Shown: positions 1 to 10,764, numbered from the stretch's first letter. The stretch: DNA of 64,000 nt from Sulfuricurvum sp. (GCA_030693335.1 JAUYAU010000001.1:263796-327795), one strand, 5' to 3'. The notes: generated by a model from the sequence alone, not told the origin. Numbers and translations: made by a program.

Positions 1-21
1 ACAAAATCATAAGGAATTATT

Positions 22-465
22 ATGTCACAAGCATGTCCGTTACTTTTTAGACAGGTCGATGCCAATATAAGCAAAATGAGTGCGGTTGCCGTTTCAATCG
101 GAGTGATTGCTTATTTGCTAACGATGCAAAAAATTATTTTAATTTTTATTATTATTGATTTTATACTTCGCTTGAGTATGCATAAAGGGCTTAGTCCGAT
201 TTTTAGAGCTTCTTGTTTTGTCAAAAGAGTTTTAAATCTGCCAACACGGCTTGAAGATGCAGGTGCAAAACGGTTAGCAGCTATATTTGGTTTGGCCTTT
301 TCAATCGCAATGTTAGGATTCGATTTCTTTGGACTCATTTTGGGCATATGGATTGTTGCCGGGATTTTTATTACTTGCGTTGTTTTAGATCTATTATTTG
401 ATTATTGCATCGCGTGTAAAGTTTACAGCATAGCCAGAAAACTCTATCCTGCGTGGTTTGAATAA
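22..465 (+). CDS. DUF4395-like membrane protein
   Basis: N-terminal CPLLFRQVDANISK motif, several hydrophobic helices; RBS-like aaggaatt upstream. Confidence 0.65.
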   Translation: MSQACPLLFRQVDANISKMSAVAVSIGVIAYLLTMQKIILIFIIIDFILRLSMHKGLSPIFRASCFVKRVLNLPTRLEDAGAKRLAAIFGLAFSIAMLGFDFFGLILGIWIVAGIFITCVVLDLLFDYCIACKVYSIARKLYPAWFE

Positions 466-869
466 TGGCAGCGTTATCGTCAAAAGCTATTTACGGTTTG
501 GCGGCAATGCATGTTTTGTCACATTCCACCAACGGTCGTTCAATGCAAGTTAAAGAAATATCAGCAATGACGCAAATATCTCATGGCTATTTAGAACAAC
601 TGCTTTCTATTATGCGCCGTCAAAATTTAGTTTTGAGCATACGAGGAGCATCGGGTGGCTATAAACTGGCACGACCTGCACATGAAATTGAGGTTATTGA
701 AATTATTGAAGCATTAGAAGGGCCATTTTACAAGATAGAAGGTAACGTAGGCTCTAGCTTAATACTGGAATATTTTTGGAAAGAAATCGAAGTCAAGATG
801 CAGGGACTGTTCGGGTTAAAACTCTCAGAGTTGGATCAAGCCTATCAGCCGCATTTTTACGAAATATAG
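465..869 (+). CDS. Rrf2-family transcriptional regulator
   Basis: SSKAIYGLAAMHVLS...VKEISAMTQISHGYLEQLLSIMRRQNLVLSIRGASGGYKLAR is the typical Rrf2 wHTH; no cysteines in the ORF. Confidence 0.85.
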   Translation: MAALSSKAIYGLAAMHVLSHSTNGRSMQVKEISAMTQISHGYLEQLLSIMRRQNLVLSIRGASGGYKLARPAHEIEVIEIIEALEGPFYKIEGNVGSSLILEYFWKEIEVKMQGLFGLKLSELDQAYQPHFYEI

Positions 870-880
870 AGCGTTATTGC

Positions 881-1135
881 TTAACGCTTAGTATAGTTTG
901 TTTCAATAAGTTTTCGGTTCTGAATCATGATCATTTCAATTTGTGTCGCATTCTTTCCATTGTAGATATTTTCAATAACCGAGATATTCTTTTTAGCTTG
1001 AACTTCTGAATAAAAATCGTTGAGTGTATTGCCTGTTTTTTTACTACTCTTAAGTGATTTTAGGGAGGTTCTCTTCCCTTTTTGAGGTTCAAGGTAATGA
1101 TTTATTAGGTTTTCGCTGACTTCGTTTTTACTCAT
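881..1135 (-). CDS. hypothetical small protein (84 aa)
   Basis: ORF directly downstream of recO on the same strand; AAAGAG upstream of ATG; not overlapped by a better ORF. Confidence 0.45.
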   Translation of the reverse strand: MSKNEVSENLINHYLEPQKGKRTSLKSLKSSKKTGNTLNDFYSEVQAKKNISVIENIYNGKNATQIEMIMIQNRKLIETNYTKR

Positions 1136-1187
1136 TAATTACTCTTTATAGGATATTTTATTCTTCAAGCAAAAACTATTCCGATAA

Positions 1188-1805
1188 TCATAAGCCTTCA
1201 CACAATACATACCAAAGACGCTCAATTTCATGATCGCTTAAAAAGAGTGTTGAATAATGTTCATATAGCCACAAAAGGCCTTTTTCGTTAATCGATAAAG
1301 TGTGTGAACATTCGGTGTGGGCAGGTAAGAATGCGCGTATTAATGAAATGTTGTTTTCAATAAGTTCGTTGCAAAAAAAACAATTCATATGGGAATGCAG
1401 TCGCCCTTCATATTCTAACAATTCAACATATGCTTCTATTGCAAGACGTTTTGGGTTTTGATCACCCCATCGATTGGCGCACTTATTTAATAATTGGTAA
1501 TAGAAAGGACCTATCTCTTCTGAACTGCCAATATGAGGATAAAAGAGTGCTATAAATTGTTGCCATATCAAGATTCGATCGTATTTTCCCATCCAGCTAA
1601 ATCCTAGATGGATCACGTCACGCATACGTGGTATGGAGCTTTTTAAAGAGATTTCAGATTCATAATCAATTTTAAATCCCAAATTTATAGGGCTATGACG
1701 TGCACCATAAAAGCGATAAAGGGTTGTTAAGCAATCCTCAGATATGATGGTTATTATCATATCTTCGTCACGTACTCGGCTAAGTTTAATGATAAATCCT
1801 TGCAT
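1188..1805 (-). CDS. recO: RecO-like DNA recombination/repair protein
   Basis: MQGFIIKLSRVRDEDMIITIIS..LYRFYGARHS N-terminal OB-like region, C-terminal CxxC; epsilonproteobacterial RecO-like. Confidence 0.7.
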   Translation of the reverse strand: MQGFIIKLSRVRDEDMIITIISEDCLTTLYRFYGARHSPINLGFKIDYESEISLKSSIPRMRDVIHLGFSWMGKYDRILIWQQFIALFYPHIGSSEEIGPFYYQLLNKCANRWGDQNPKRLAIEAYVELLEYEGRLHSHMNCFFCNELIENNISLIRAFLPAHTECSHTLSINEKGLLWLYEHYSTLFLSDHEIERLWYVLCEGL

Positions 1806-1870
1806 CTTTTGCTTCTAAACTACACTTTTTTATCAGATTTTTTTTATTGATGTCCGTATTTTAAAGCTTT

Positions 1871-1890
1871 TTAACCAAATTATTGGTAAA
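1871..1890. promoter_or_regulatory. 20-bp near-perfect palindrome upstream of gltB (TTAACCAA-ATTA-TTGGTAAA)
   Basis: Inverted repeat read directly, 7/8 arm match. Confidence 0.35.
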
Positions 1891-1946
1891 ATAAAGAAAT
1901 TTCAATCCTCTTTAGACTAGTTATGTTTAAAAAGAGATTAAATACA

Positions 1947-1952
1947 TATAAT
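1947..1952 (+). promoter_or_regulatory. -10-like element TATAAT upstream of gltB
   Basis: Exact TATAAT 36 nt before the GTG start. Confidence 0.4.
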
Positions 1953-1987
1953 TTCCGGAATTTTCCGATGTATAAGGTGATATATCA

Positions 1988-4900
1988 GTGGAATATCAAG
2001 ATTTATTACGATCATTTAAAGATAACTGCGGATTTGGTCTGATCGCCAATATAAAAAACCGTCCATCACATGAAACGCTTGAAAATGCGATTACAGCGTT
2101 AGAGCGAATGATGCATAGAGGCGCCGTCGCAGCAGATGGCAAAACAGGTGACGGAAGTGGCTTATTGCTCTCAATCCCTCAAGATTTTATGCGTGCATGC
2201 GCTGTGGATCATGGTATTGAATTACCGGAAATGTATGCAATTTCCGTTGTATTTACCCGTAATCCTGTGCAGTTAGAAGAACTAGAACGCATTTGTGCGA
2301 ATAATGACTTAAAAGTTGTCTTAGACCGTATTGTTCCGGTTGACACCAATGCACTTGGAGAACAGGCTTTACGCAGTCTTCCAGAGATTCATCATATTTT
2401 TATTACCCCTAATTCGTTGATGGCGAGCCGTCGTTTTGATGCATTGCTTTATCTGAGCCGCAAAGAAACAGAGCATCTATTTGTAGATGATCAAGATTTT
2501 TACATTGCTTCAATGTCTACGAGAGTCATTTCGTACAAAGGGCTCATTATGCCCACCCATATTAAAGAATTTTATACTGATTTCCAAAATGATAATTTCA
2601 AAATTTCATTCTCACTCTTTCATCAGCGTTTTTCAACAAATACTTTGCCAAAATGGCGTTTGGCGCAGCCGTTTCGCGCGGTTGCCCACAATGGTGAGAT
2701 TAACTCTGTTGAAGCAAATCGCTTTAATGTAGCAGTCAAATCAGAATCAATCAAAAGTGAAGTCTTTACGGATGAAGAGATCGCACGTTTATTGCCAATC
2801 CTGCAGCCACATGGTTCTGACAGCGCGAGTGCGGATAATTTCTTTGAGTTTTTGATCGCTAACGGCATGGATTTCTTTAAAGCCGCACGTGCCATTATTC
2901 CGGCCCCTTGGCAAAATGCTCCACAAATGGATCCGCAGTTGAGAGCATTTTATGAATATCATTCAACCGTTTTTGAAGCATGGGACGGTCCTGCTGCATT
3001 TTCATTAACCGATGGTCGCTATATAGGGTGTGTACTGGATCGTAACGGTCTTCGTCCATCCAAATACATTATAACGCACGACGACACACTGCTTATCGCG
3101 AGCGAATATGGAGTTATCGACATCCCTGAAGATAAGATCAAAGAGCGCGGACGCCTTCAATCGGGTCAAATGATCGGTTTGGATTTGAAATTTGGCAAGG
3201 TTTTAAAAGATGAAGATATTAATGAATATTTAAAGTCTTCAAATCCTTACATGACATGGCTTAATGATCATTTGATTTATTTGCAAGAGCACGTTGAAAA
3301 TCAATACGATACGAAATGCGTTTATACAGCGGATGAACTCATTCAGAGACAGCGTTATTATAATATTACACAAGAAATAGTGGAACAAGTCATTGAACCA
3401 ATCATACGTGACGGAAAAGAAGCGGTAGGCTCAATGGGTGATGATACTCCTCTGGCGGCTTTCAGCAGTGTTCAGCGCAACTTCAGTGACTTTTTCAAGC
3501 AAAGATTTGCTCAAGTCACTAATCCTCCGATTGATCCGATTCGTGAAAAAGCTGTTATGAGTTTAAACACAGGATTTGGAGAAACTCATAATATTCTTAA
3601 TGAGATCCCCTCTCATGCGAATCGGCTTAAAGCTATTTCTCCAATAATGCTAAAAGAAAAAATAGAGGTTTTGAAGTCATTTGGAGACAAAAAATCGCCA
3701 CGCTATAATCCTGCTTTTCACAATAAAGTGTTTTCTACGGCATTTAAGGGCTCATTACGAAGTGCTCTCAATGCATTGGTAGCAGAAGTGACTAAGGCCG
3801 TCAAAGAAGAAGGTGTACGTATTATCATCCTAGATGACAAAGAGTTTAACAAAGAGCATAAAACCATACCGATGTTGATGGCGGTAGGACGAATCAGTCG
3901 TGCTTTATTAGACGAAAAAGTTCGCCATTTGGGTTCAATTGTTGCGTGTACCAGTGAAGTGGTTGACTCTCATGGTGCTGCCACAATGCTCGCTTATGGG
4001 GCCAGTGCTGTTTATCCTACATTGCTTTTTTCCACGATAGCTGCACGGGTTAAGCAAAATAATGAAAACAATTGTGCAGAAGCATTCAAATCGGCTCAGT
4101 ATGCATTAAATGCCGGATTGTTGAAAATCATGTCAAAAATGGGTATTGCCACTATTGCTTCTTACCGAAATTCCGGTTTATTCGATGTTATCGGGCTCAG
4201 TCGTGAAATCGTAGATGATTGTTTTGGGGATTCACATGTAATGATTCCTGGTTTGACCTATGAAGACATCGATGAGCGGTTGAACAAAAATCATAAAGAA
4301 GCCTTTGATCAAAGTGGTTTTAATCGTATTTTTCCACTTAAAATCGGTGGATTTTACAAGTTTTACAATGGACAAGAGCATCACGATTTCCATCCGGATG
4401 TTATTCATGCCATTCATCGTGTTTCCAAAAGCGGTAAGCGGGAAGATTTTGATTACTTAACCTCTTTGGTCAATAAACGAGGTCAAAAATTTATTCGTGA
4501 TTTTTTTGAATTCAAATCTGATCGTGCAAGTATTGATATTTCAAAAGTTGAATCAAAAGAAAAGATATTCAAACGTTTTGCATCTGCTGCTATGAGTTTG
4601 GGTTCAATATCTCCTGAAGCTCATGAATGTTTAGCAGTTGCTATGAATACCATCGGAGCACAAAGTAATTCAGGTGAGGGCGGTGAAGATTCGGCACGTT
4701 TTGATACGTTAAAAAATTCTAAGATCAAGCAAGTCGCATCTGGACGTTTTGGGGTAACACCGGCTTATTTGCGCAGTGCCGATGAAATCCAGATTAAAGT
4801 AGCTCAAGGGGCAAAACCGGGTGAGGGCGGTCAGCTCCCAGGACATAAGGTTTCACCTTTGATTGCACGTTTACGCCATACAACACCGGGTGTGACGCTC

Positions 4901-6418
4901 ATCTCTCCTCCTCCGCATCATGATATTTATTCAATTGAAGATTTGGCACAGCTTATTTTTGACATGAAGCAAGTCAATCCAAGTGCAAAAGTGGCGGTTA
5001 AACTCGTTTCAGCCGCAGGTGTAGGTACGATTGCAGCAGGTGTTGCAAAAGCGTATGCGGATAAAATTATCATTTCCGGTGGGGATGGCGGGACAGGTGC
5101 TGCCCCGTTAACCTCCATTAAGTTTGCAGGTAATCCATGGGAACTTGGACTTTCTGAAGCGCACAATGCGCTTAAAGTAAATAATTTGCGTGGACTGGTT
5201 CATCTTCAAACCGATGGCGGATTAAAAACTGGTCAAGATGTTGTTAAGGCAGCTATGCTGGGGGCCGAAAGTTATGCATTCGGTACAGGTGCATTGACCA
5301 TTATCGGTTGTAAATTGCTGCGTATTTGTCATGTCAATAAATGTTCTGTTGGCATCGCGACACAAAATGAGCTTTTACGCAGTGAGTATTTTACAGGAAC
5401 GGTCGAACAACTCATTAATTATTTCACCTACTTAGCCGAAGATGTTCGTACTCTGATGGCAAAACTTGGATACGAGACGATGGAAGAATTGGTTGGACGC
5501 AGTGATTTATTGCAAGTCACCGATAATGATTTTGCACGTAAATTTGATTTTAGTAATATATTGCATCGCGAAGAGGGCGTTAATACGTGTCAAAGTGTTA
5601 GTAATAAGCCTTTTGATGATAATGAATTTGAAAAAGATGTGTTAAATGAGGCGATGGATGCGATTAAGAATCCAGAACGTCCTATTTTAATAACACGCTC
5701 TATTTGTAATGTCAATCGTAGTTTTGGTGCCCGAATAAGCGGTGAAATTGCTCAATTTTACGGTGATGTAGGATTAAAATCGGATACGATTCGCATTAAC
5801 TTGACAGGTATCGCCGGTCAGGCACTGGGCGCATTTTTAATTAACGGTATTTCTTTGCATGTAGAGGGTGTTGCCAATGATTATATTGGTAAAGGTATGC
5901 ACGGCGGCAAGATCGTCATTAAGTCAAAAAATGAGGGCGAAGCATTTGCCGCAGGCGGGAATACGTGTTTATACGGTGCAACCGGCGGTAAGCTGTTTAT
6001 TGCAGGGTGTGTCGGGGAACGTTTTGCGGTACGTAATTCAGGTGCGTTTGCGGTTGTTGAGGGAACTGGTGATAATGCTTGTGAGTACATGACAGGTGGT
6101 ATTGTAGTTATTTTAGGAAAGACAGGTATCAATTTTGGTGCCGGAATGACTGGCGGTGTAGCATTTGTATACGATGAAAAACACAGTTTTGTTGAAAATG
6201 TTAATCGTGAGCTTGTGGATGCTCTTCGCATTGACACGGATGACGGTGACGAAGCACGCCATTATTTAAAACGTCTTTTACAAGACTATGTGGCTGAGAC
6301 ACAGAGTATCAAAGCGCGAATGTTACTCAATAATTTCCGTGATGAGATCCGTAATTTTTGGATGGTTCGTCCGAAAAACTTAACCAAATTGCCACTTAAT
6401 CCTGATAAAGGGGACTAA
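1988..6418 (+). CDS. gltB: glutamate synthase large subunit
   Basis: 1476 aa, GTG start; GATase-II NCGFGLIA, central FMN domain SGEGGEDSARF, GGDGGTGAAPLTS, C-terminal GXGXG repeat domain. Confidence 0.97.
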   Translation: MEYQDLLRSFKDNCGFGLIANIKNRPSHETLENAITALERMMHRGAVAADGKTGDGSGLLLSIPQDFMRACAVDHGIELPEMYAISVVFTRNPVQLEELERICANNDLKVVLDRIVPVDTNALGEQALRSLPEIHHIFITPNSLMASRRFDALLYLSRKETEHLFVDDQDFYIASMSTRVISYKGLIMPTHIKEFYTDFQNDNFKISFSLFHQRFSTNTLPKWRLAQPFRAVAHNGEINSVEANRFNVAVKSESIKSEVFTDEEIARLLPILQPHGSDSASADNFFEFLIANGMDFFKAARAIIPAPWQNAPQMDPQLRAFYEYHSTVFEAWDGPAAFSLTDGRYIGCVLDRNGLRPSKYIITHDDTLLIASEYGVIDIPEDKIKERGRLQSGQMIGLDLKFGKVLKDEDINEYLKSSNPYMTWLNDHLIYLQEHVENQYDTKCVYTADELIQRQRYYNITQEIVEQVIEPIIRDGKEAVGSMGDDTPLAAFSSVQRNFSDFFKQRFAQVTNPPIDPIREKAVMSLNTGFGETHNILNEIPSHANRLKAISPIMLKEKIEVLKSFGDKKSPRYNPAFHNKVFSTAFKGSLRSALNALVAEVTKAVKEEGVRIIILDDKEFNKEHKTIPMLMAVGRISRALLDEKVRHLGSIVACTSEVVDSHGAATMLAYGASAVYPTLLFSTIAARVKQNNENNCAEAFKSAQYALNAGLLKIMSKMGIATIASYRNSGLFDVIGLSREIVDDCFGDSHVMIPGLTYEDIDERLNKNHKEAFDQSGFNRIFPLKIGGFYKFYNGQEHHDFHPDVIHAIHRVSKSGKREDFDYLTSLVNKRGQKFIRDFFEFKSDRASIDISKVESKEKIFKRFASAAMSLGSISPEAHECLAVAMNTIGAQSNSGEGGEDSARFDTLKNSKIKQVASGRFGVTPAYLRSADEIQIKVAQGAKPGEGGQLPGHKVSPLIARLRHTTPGVTLISPPPHHDIYSIEDLAQLIFDMKQVNPSAKVAVKLVSAAGVGTIAAGVAKAYADKIIISGGDGGTGAAPLTSIKFAGNPWELGLSEAHNALKVNNLRGLVHLQTDGGLKTGQDVVKAAMLGAESYAFGTGALTIIGCKLLRICHVNKCSVGIATQNELLRSEYFTGTVEQLINYFTYLAEDVRTLMAKLGYETMEELVGRSDLLQVTDNDFARKFDFSNILHREEGVNTCQSVSNKPFDDNEFEKDVLNEAMDAIKNPERPILITRSICNVNRSFGARISGEIAQFYGDVGLKSDTIRINLTGIAGQALGAFLINGISLHVEGVANDYIGKGMHGGKIVIKSKNEGEAFAAGGNTCLYGATGGKLFIAGCVGERFAVRNSGAFAVVEGTGDNACEYMTGGIVVILGKTGINFGAGMTGGVAFVYDEKHSFVENVNRELVDALRIDTDDGDEARHYLKRLLQDYVAETQSIKARMLLNNFRDEIRNFWMVRPKNLTKLPLNPDKGD

Positions 6419-6420
6419 TT

Positions 6421-7803
6421 ATGAGAGAATTTTTAACCATTGAACGTATTGATCCAACAAAACGCGGTGTCGTACAACGACTAAAAGACTTTAGTGAGAT
6501 ATATGAACCTGTTGACACGCATGAGGCCTCTTCGCAAAGTGATCGTTGTATTCAGTGCGGTGATCCATTTTGTCTTAACAAATGCCCATTGCACAACTAC
6601 ATTCCACAATGGCTAAAAGCAATTGCTGAAAAAGATCTGAAGTTTGCCTTCAACCTTTCAAATGAACCATCTCCATTTCCGGAAGTGATGGGGCGTGTAT
6701 GTCCGCATGACCGTTTATGTGAAGGAGATTGTACTTTAAATGATGGTCATGGTGCTATTACGATTGGTTCGATTGAAACTTTTATTAACGAAGAAGGGTT
6801 TAAACAAGGGCTTAAACCTTATTTTCCAGGAATTACTACCGATAAAAAAGTGGCAATTATCGGTTCAGGACCTGCTGGACTTTCTGCGGCAACCTATTTA
6901 TTGCGTTCAGGAATTTCTGTGACTATGTATGAACGTAGTGATCGTGCAGGCGGACTGTTGACCTATGGTATACCTAATTTTAAATTGGATAAAAAAATTG
7001 TTGATCGTCGCGTAGGCTTATTAGAAGAAGCCGGTCTAAAATTGGTTCTAAATTGTGAAGTGGGAAAAGACATTGAGTTTGATGAGATAGCAGATAAGCA
7101 TGATGCTCTTTTTCTTGGATTAGGTGCCACAAAGTCAAAAACTCCTAATATCGCAGGGGATCATGCATCCAATGTATACGTTGCGATGGAATATTTAACG
7201 GCTATCCAGCGTAAAAACTTTGGTTTGACGTACGATAAAAAATTTGATTTTAAAGACTTGGAAGTAGTGGTTATCGGGGGTGGTGATACCGCAATGGACT
7301 GTGTACGTACGGCTAAACGTGAAGGTGCGAAGAACGTAACATGTCTGTATCGTCGTGACGCACATAATATGCCGGGATCTCAGCGAGAATACAAAAATGC
7401 GATTGAAGAGGGTGTGGAATTTTCCTTTTATGCCTCTCCAAAAGAAGTCATCTTGAACGACAGCGGTAAAGCAGTCTCTGTTCATATGGCTAAAACCGTT
7501 CTTGGTGCAAAAGATGAAAGTGGACGCCAAAAAATGGAAGAAATTAAAGGTGCTGATTTTAATGTCAATGCGGATGTTGTCATTATGGCTCTCGGGTTTG
7601 ATCCGGCTGTTCCTTCATTTTTAGCTGAAAATGGTATTGCCGTAAATTCATGGGGCGGTATTGTCATAGACGATACGTTTCAAACCACAACTGCTGGGGT
7701 TTATGCAGGCGGTGATTGTTACCGTGGTGCTGATTTGGTTGTCACTGCTGCGTATGACGGACGTGAAGCTGCTCGTGCGATGGTTAAGTCGTTACTAAAA
7801 TAA
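6421..7803 (+). CDS. gltD: glutamate synthase small subunit
   Basis: CIQCGDPFCLNKCP Fe-S motif, GSGPAGLSAATYL and GGGDTAMDC dinucleotide motifs; follows gltB. Confidence 0.96.
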   Translation: MREFLTIERIDPTKRGVVQRLKDFSEIYEPVDTHEASSQSDRCIQCGDPFCLNKCPLHNYIPQWLKAIAEKDLKFAFNLSNEPSPFPEVMGRVCPHDRLCEGDCTLNDGHGAITIGSIETFINEEGFKQGLKPYFPGITTDKKVAIIGSGPAGLSAATYLLRSGISVTMYERSDRAGGLLTYGIPNFKLDKKIVDRRVGLLEEAGLKLVLNCEVGKDIEFDEIADKHDALFLGLGATKSKTPNIAGDHASNVYVAMEYLTAIQRKNFGLTYDKKFDFKDLEVVVIGGGDTAMDCVRTAKREGAKNVTCLYRRDAHNMPGSQREYKNAIEEGVEFSFYASPKEVILNDSGKAVSVHMAKTVLGAKDESGRQKMEEIKGADFNVNADVVIMALGFDPAVPSFLAENGIAVNSWGGIVIDDTFQTTTAGVYAGGDCYRGADLVVTAAYDGREAARAMVKSLLK

Positions 7804-8534
7804 TGAATCTGTTTATTGAAACGGTTATTGGTTCATGCAAAGAAGTGCGTGATTTCATAACCAATTCGTCAAATTCCACACTTTTTGATTCATTTGATCA
7901 AGGGCATGGCGGGGATATAAGCCATGGTTTTGATCTGTACGCAGAGAAAATTTTCTTTAAAAATCTGTCTCCTTTCGGTTCTATTTTTTCAGAAGAGAGC
8001 GGATGGATGTCTCCTCGCGGATCTCGTAATATTATTCTCGACCCCATTGACGGAAGTGATAATTTTTCTTCATCTTTCCCTTATTATGGTATTTCTGTCG
8101 CGTTAGAAGTGGATGGCAGTACCACCGAAGCAGTCGTTTGTAATCTTGCGAACGGAGATGTATTTGTACGTACGTGTGATGAATATTACCGTACGACTAT
8201 TGATAAATCCAATGAAAAAGCTTCAATAAACCATAATGGTAAAGCCAAAGTCGGTCTCTTTGAAAAAGCCCCTGAACATCCTGTTCTGGGCGAAAAATTA
8301 ATGCATAACAAATTAAAATATCGTTCTCCAGGTGCACTTGCTCTCTCATTGGCTTATGCTCCTTATGTTAAATATGTGTTATTTTTGGGTACAATGCGCT
8401 CGTTTGATATCCAAGCAGGCTTATATTTGAGCCAACACCTTTATGGGTTTCAAGATGAGAGGTATATTCTCTTGAGCTCGGATAAAGAAGTATTTGAACG
8501 GATACGTTTGATAGTTGAAAAGGAGTATTTTTGA
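7803..8534 (+). CDS. inositol monophosphatase / FBPase-superfamily protein
   Basis: EESG and DPIDGSDN metal-binding motifs, SFDIQAG third motif. Confidence 0.8.
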   Translation: MNLFIETVIGSCKEVRDFITNSSNSTLFDSFDQGHGGDISHGFDLYAEKIFFKNLSPFGSIFSEESGWMSPRGSRNIILDPIDGSDNFSSSFPYYGISVALEVDGSTTEAVVCNLANGDVFVRTCDEYYRTTIDKSNEKASINHNGKAKVGLFEKAPEHPVLGEKLMHNKLKYRSPGALALSLAYAPYVKYVLFLGTMRSFDIQAGLYLSQHLYGFQDERYILLSSDKEVFERIRLIVEKEYF

Positions 8535-9373
8535 GTCTGTTTAACCTGTTCGGTGACTCCGAGAAAAAGAAACAACCTACTAAAAGTGAGGCCCCTTCTC
8601 ACTGGGTAAAATGTACTTCATGTCAATCCTTAATGTACTACAAAGAGATGGAGAAGCAAAACCATGTTTGTCCAAAATGCGGATTTCATTTACGTATAGG
8701 TGTCAAAGAGCGCTTAGCCATTATTGCAGATGAAGGAAGTTTCGTAGAGTTTGATGCTTCATTAAAGCCGATTGACCCTTTGGCATTTGTGGATAAAAAG
8801 AGTTATGCTGCCCGTATTCAAGAAGGGTATGAAAAAAATGGACGCTATTCATCGGTTGTCAGCGGTGAATGTACCATTAATTCTGTTCCTGTCCAACTAG
8901 TCGTTTTTGATTTTAACTTTATGGGCGGATCATTGGGCTCTGTTGAAGGTGAAAAAATTGTACGGGCTATTAATCGTGCAATCGAAAAACGCCAAGGTGT
9001 TATCATTGTCAGCGCCAGCGGCGGTGCACGTATGCAAGAGAGTACTTTTTCTTTAATGCAAATGTCGAAGACTTCTGCGGCGCTTGCACGTTTGGCACAA
9101 GCAAAGCTTCCTTATATTTCGTTACTTACTGACCCTACCATGGGTGGTGTTAGTGCATCCTTTGCAACCTTAGGTGACATTATTATTGCCGAACCTGGTG
9201 CTTTGGTCGGATTTGCAGGGCAACGTGTTATTAAGCAGACCATTGGGTCAGATTTACCGGATGGCTTTCAGAGAGCTGAATTCTTACTTGAAAAAGGGTC
9301 TATTGATATGATTGTAGAGCGTAATGAACTCAAAGATACATTAAGCGATCTGTTAACCCTTCTTCTTCCTTAA
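8531..9373 (+). CDS. accD: acetyl-CoA carboxylase carboxyltransferase subunit beta
   Basis: TTG start; four-Cys zinc ribbon CTSCQSLMYYKEMEKQNHVCPKC; SASGGARMQES, DPTMGGVSASFA. Confidence 0.96.
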   Translation: MSLFNLFGDSEKKKQPTKSEAPSHWVKCTSCQSLMYYKEMEKQNHVCPKCGFHLRIGVKERLAIIADEGSFVEFDASLKPIDPLAFVDKKSYAARIQEGYEKNGRYSSVVSGECTINSVPVQLVVFDFNFMGGSLGSVEGEKIVRAINRAIEKRQGVIIVSASGGARMQESTFSLMQMSKTSAALARLAQAKLPYISLLTDPTMGGVSASFATLGDIIIAEPGALVGFAGQRVIKQTIGSDLPDGFQRAEFLLEKGSIDMIVERNELKDTLSDLLTLLLP

Positions 9374-9379
9374 TATAAT

Positions 9380-9937
9380 ATGCGTTTGTATGCTCTATGT
9401 GATCGTGACGTTTTACGTTCACGAGATATTGGTTTTGCACAGTTCATAGAAAAAGTAAAATCTTTAAACGGTGAAATTGTTCAGTACCGCAGCAAGCATG
9501 ATGACATAGCTACGATTAAAAATGATTTGATTCAATTACGCCAGCTATGGGATGGATTTTTAATTATCAATGACCACTATGAATTGGCAAATTATTGTGA
9601 CGGTATTCATATTGGGCAAGATGACCTTTATGTCATTGACGCTGATCCCTTGCGTGCTCTTGCAATACTGAAACTCACCATTGGCAATGATAAAATAGTG
9701 GGACTGTCAACCCATAACCATGAGGAAATAGCGATTGCGAATACACTGGACCTCAATTATATCGGGTTAGGTGCCTATCGCAGTACCTCAACCAAGAAAG
9801 AAGCAGGTGTTTTAGGCGATACCCTGGATAAATTGGCCAAAGAGTCCACTCATCCGGTAGCTGCTATCGGTGGAATTAAGACAGATGATGTTTTTGATTT
9901 TGTTACGTATCATGTTATCGGCAGCGGATTGCTGTGA
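9380..9937 (+). CDS. thiamine phosphate synthase-like (ThiE/TenI family)
   Basis: [44 protein letters not shown] motifs. Confidence 0.75.
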   Translation: MRLYALCDRDVLRSRDIGFAQFIEKVKSLNGEIVQYRSKHDDIATIKNDLIQLRQLWDGFLIINDHYELANYCDGIHIGQDDLYVIDADPLRALAILKLTIGNDKIVGLSTHNHEEIAIANTLDLNYIGLGAYRSTSTKKEAGVLGDTLDKLAKESTHPVAAIGGIKTDDVFDFVTYHVIGSGLL

Positions 9938-10392
9938 ATATTTCACTCATCTCTATTGCAAAAAAAGAGCGCTGCTTATACGATCCGCTTTACCAGGAAC
10001 AAATCAAGATGATTTCCCGTTTTGCAAAACTTGATGATGTTGAACTTTTTCCAAAAGAAGTAGTCAAAGCGCATCAAACAGGACCTGAAGCATCGAAATT
10101 GGCGTACAGTAAGTTGTTGGAACCTATGCTAGGGAAAAGTTATTCAATTGCGTTACATCCCGATGGAAAAAAATGTGATAGTTTGGCTTTTAGTAAGCTC
10201 CTATGTGATAAAATCGCGGTACAATTTTTCATTGGGGGGGCATTTGGCTTTGAGGAGTCTTTTGTTTCTCGGTGTGACAGCGTTATAAGTCTTTCAGAAC
10301 TTACAATGAGTCATAAAATTGCCAAGGCAGTTTTATTAGAGCAGATATATCGAGCTTTTACACTATTGAATAATCATCCGTATCATAAATAA
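9934..10392 (+). CDS. rlmH: 23S rRNA pseudouridine(1915)-N3 methyltransferase
   Basis: [43 protein letters not shown] characteristic of RlmH. Confidence 0.93.
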   Translation: MNISLISIAKKERCLYDPLYQEQIKMISRFAKLDDVELFPKEVVKAHQTGPEASKLAYSKLLEPMLGKSYSIALHPDGKKCDSLAFSKLLCDKIAVQFFIGGAFGFEESFVSRCDSVISLSELTMSHKIAKAVLLEQIYRAFTLLNNHPYHK

Positions 10393-10400
10393 GGAAACAT

Positions 10401-10754
10401 ATGAGAGAGAGTGAACTGCATTATTTTGAAGAGATTTTATTGGCTCGCAAAGTTCAAATTATTAAGAATTTGAATGGGGTTGAGCAGGAAATGATACAGC
10501 TTCGTGAGTGTGAGCTTAATGATGAGGGTGATTATGCATCTGTCAGTAATGAAAATCTGGTTGAAAGTGCTATCGGTGCGCAGCAACTTCAAGAATTGAA
10601 TGAAATTGAAGCTGCCTTAGTCAAAATAAAAACAAAACAATACGGTATATGTGATATGTGTGAAGATGAGATAGGCTTCCAGCGCCTAAAAGTAAAAGCG
10701 CATGCAAAGTACTGTATTATATGTCGTCCTATCGCTGAGAAAAATAAAGCCTGA
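10401..10754 (+). CDS. DksA/TraR-family zinc-finger protein
   Basis: ALVKIKTKQYGICDMCEDEIGFQRLKVKAHAKYCIICRPIAE. Confidence 0.88.
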   Translation: MRESELHYFEEILLARKVQIIKNLNGVEQEMIQLRECELNDEGDYASVSNENLVESAIGAQQLQELNEIEAALVKIKTKQYGICDMCEDEIGFQRLKVKAHAKYCIICRPIAEKNKA

Positions 10755-10764
10755 GGGGGAATCA

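Noticed and set aside
776-1009. 77-aa plus-strand ORF overlapping Rrf2 end and the small minus-strand ORF
   Set aside because: Out of frame with Rrf2, no RBS, overlaps better candidates.
5881-6237. 118-aa minus-strand ORF inside gltB
   Set aside because: Antisense to the conserved GXGXG domain; composition is that of a shadow ORF.
7195-7530. 111-aa minus-strand ORF inside gltD
   Set aside because: Antisense shadow of gltD.
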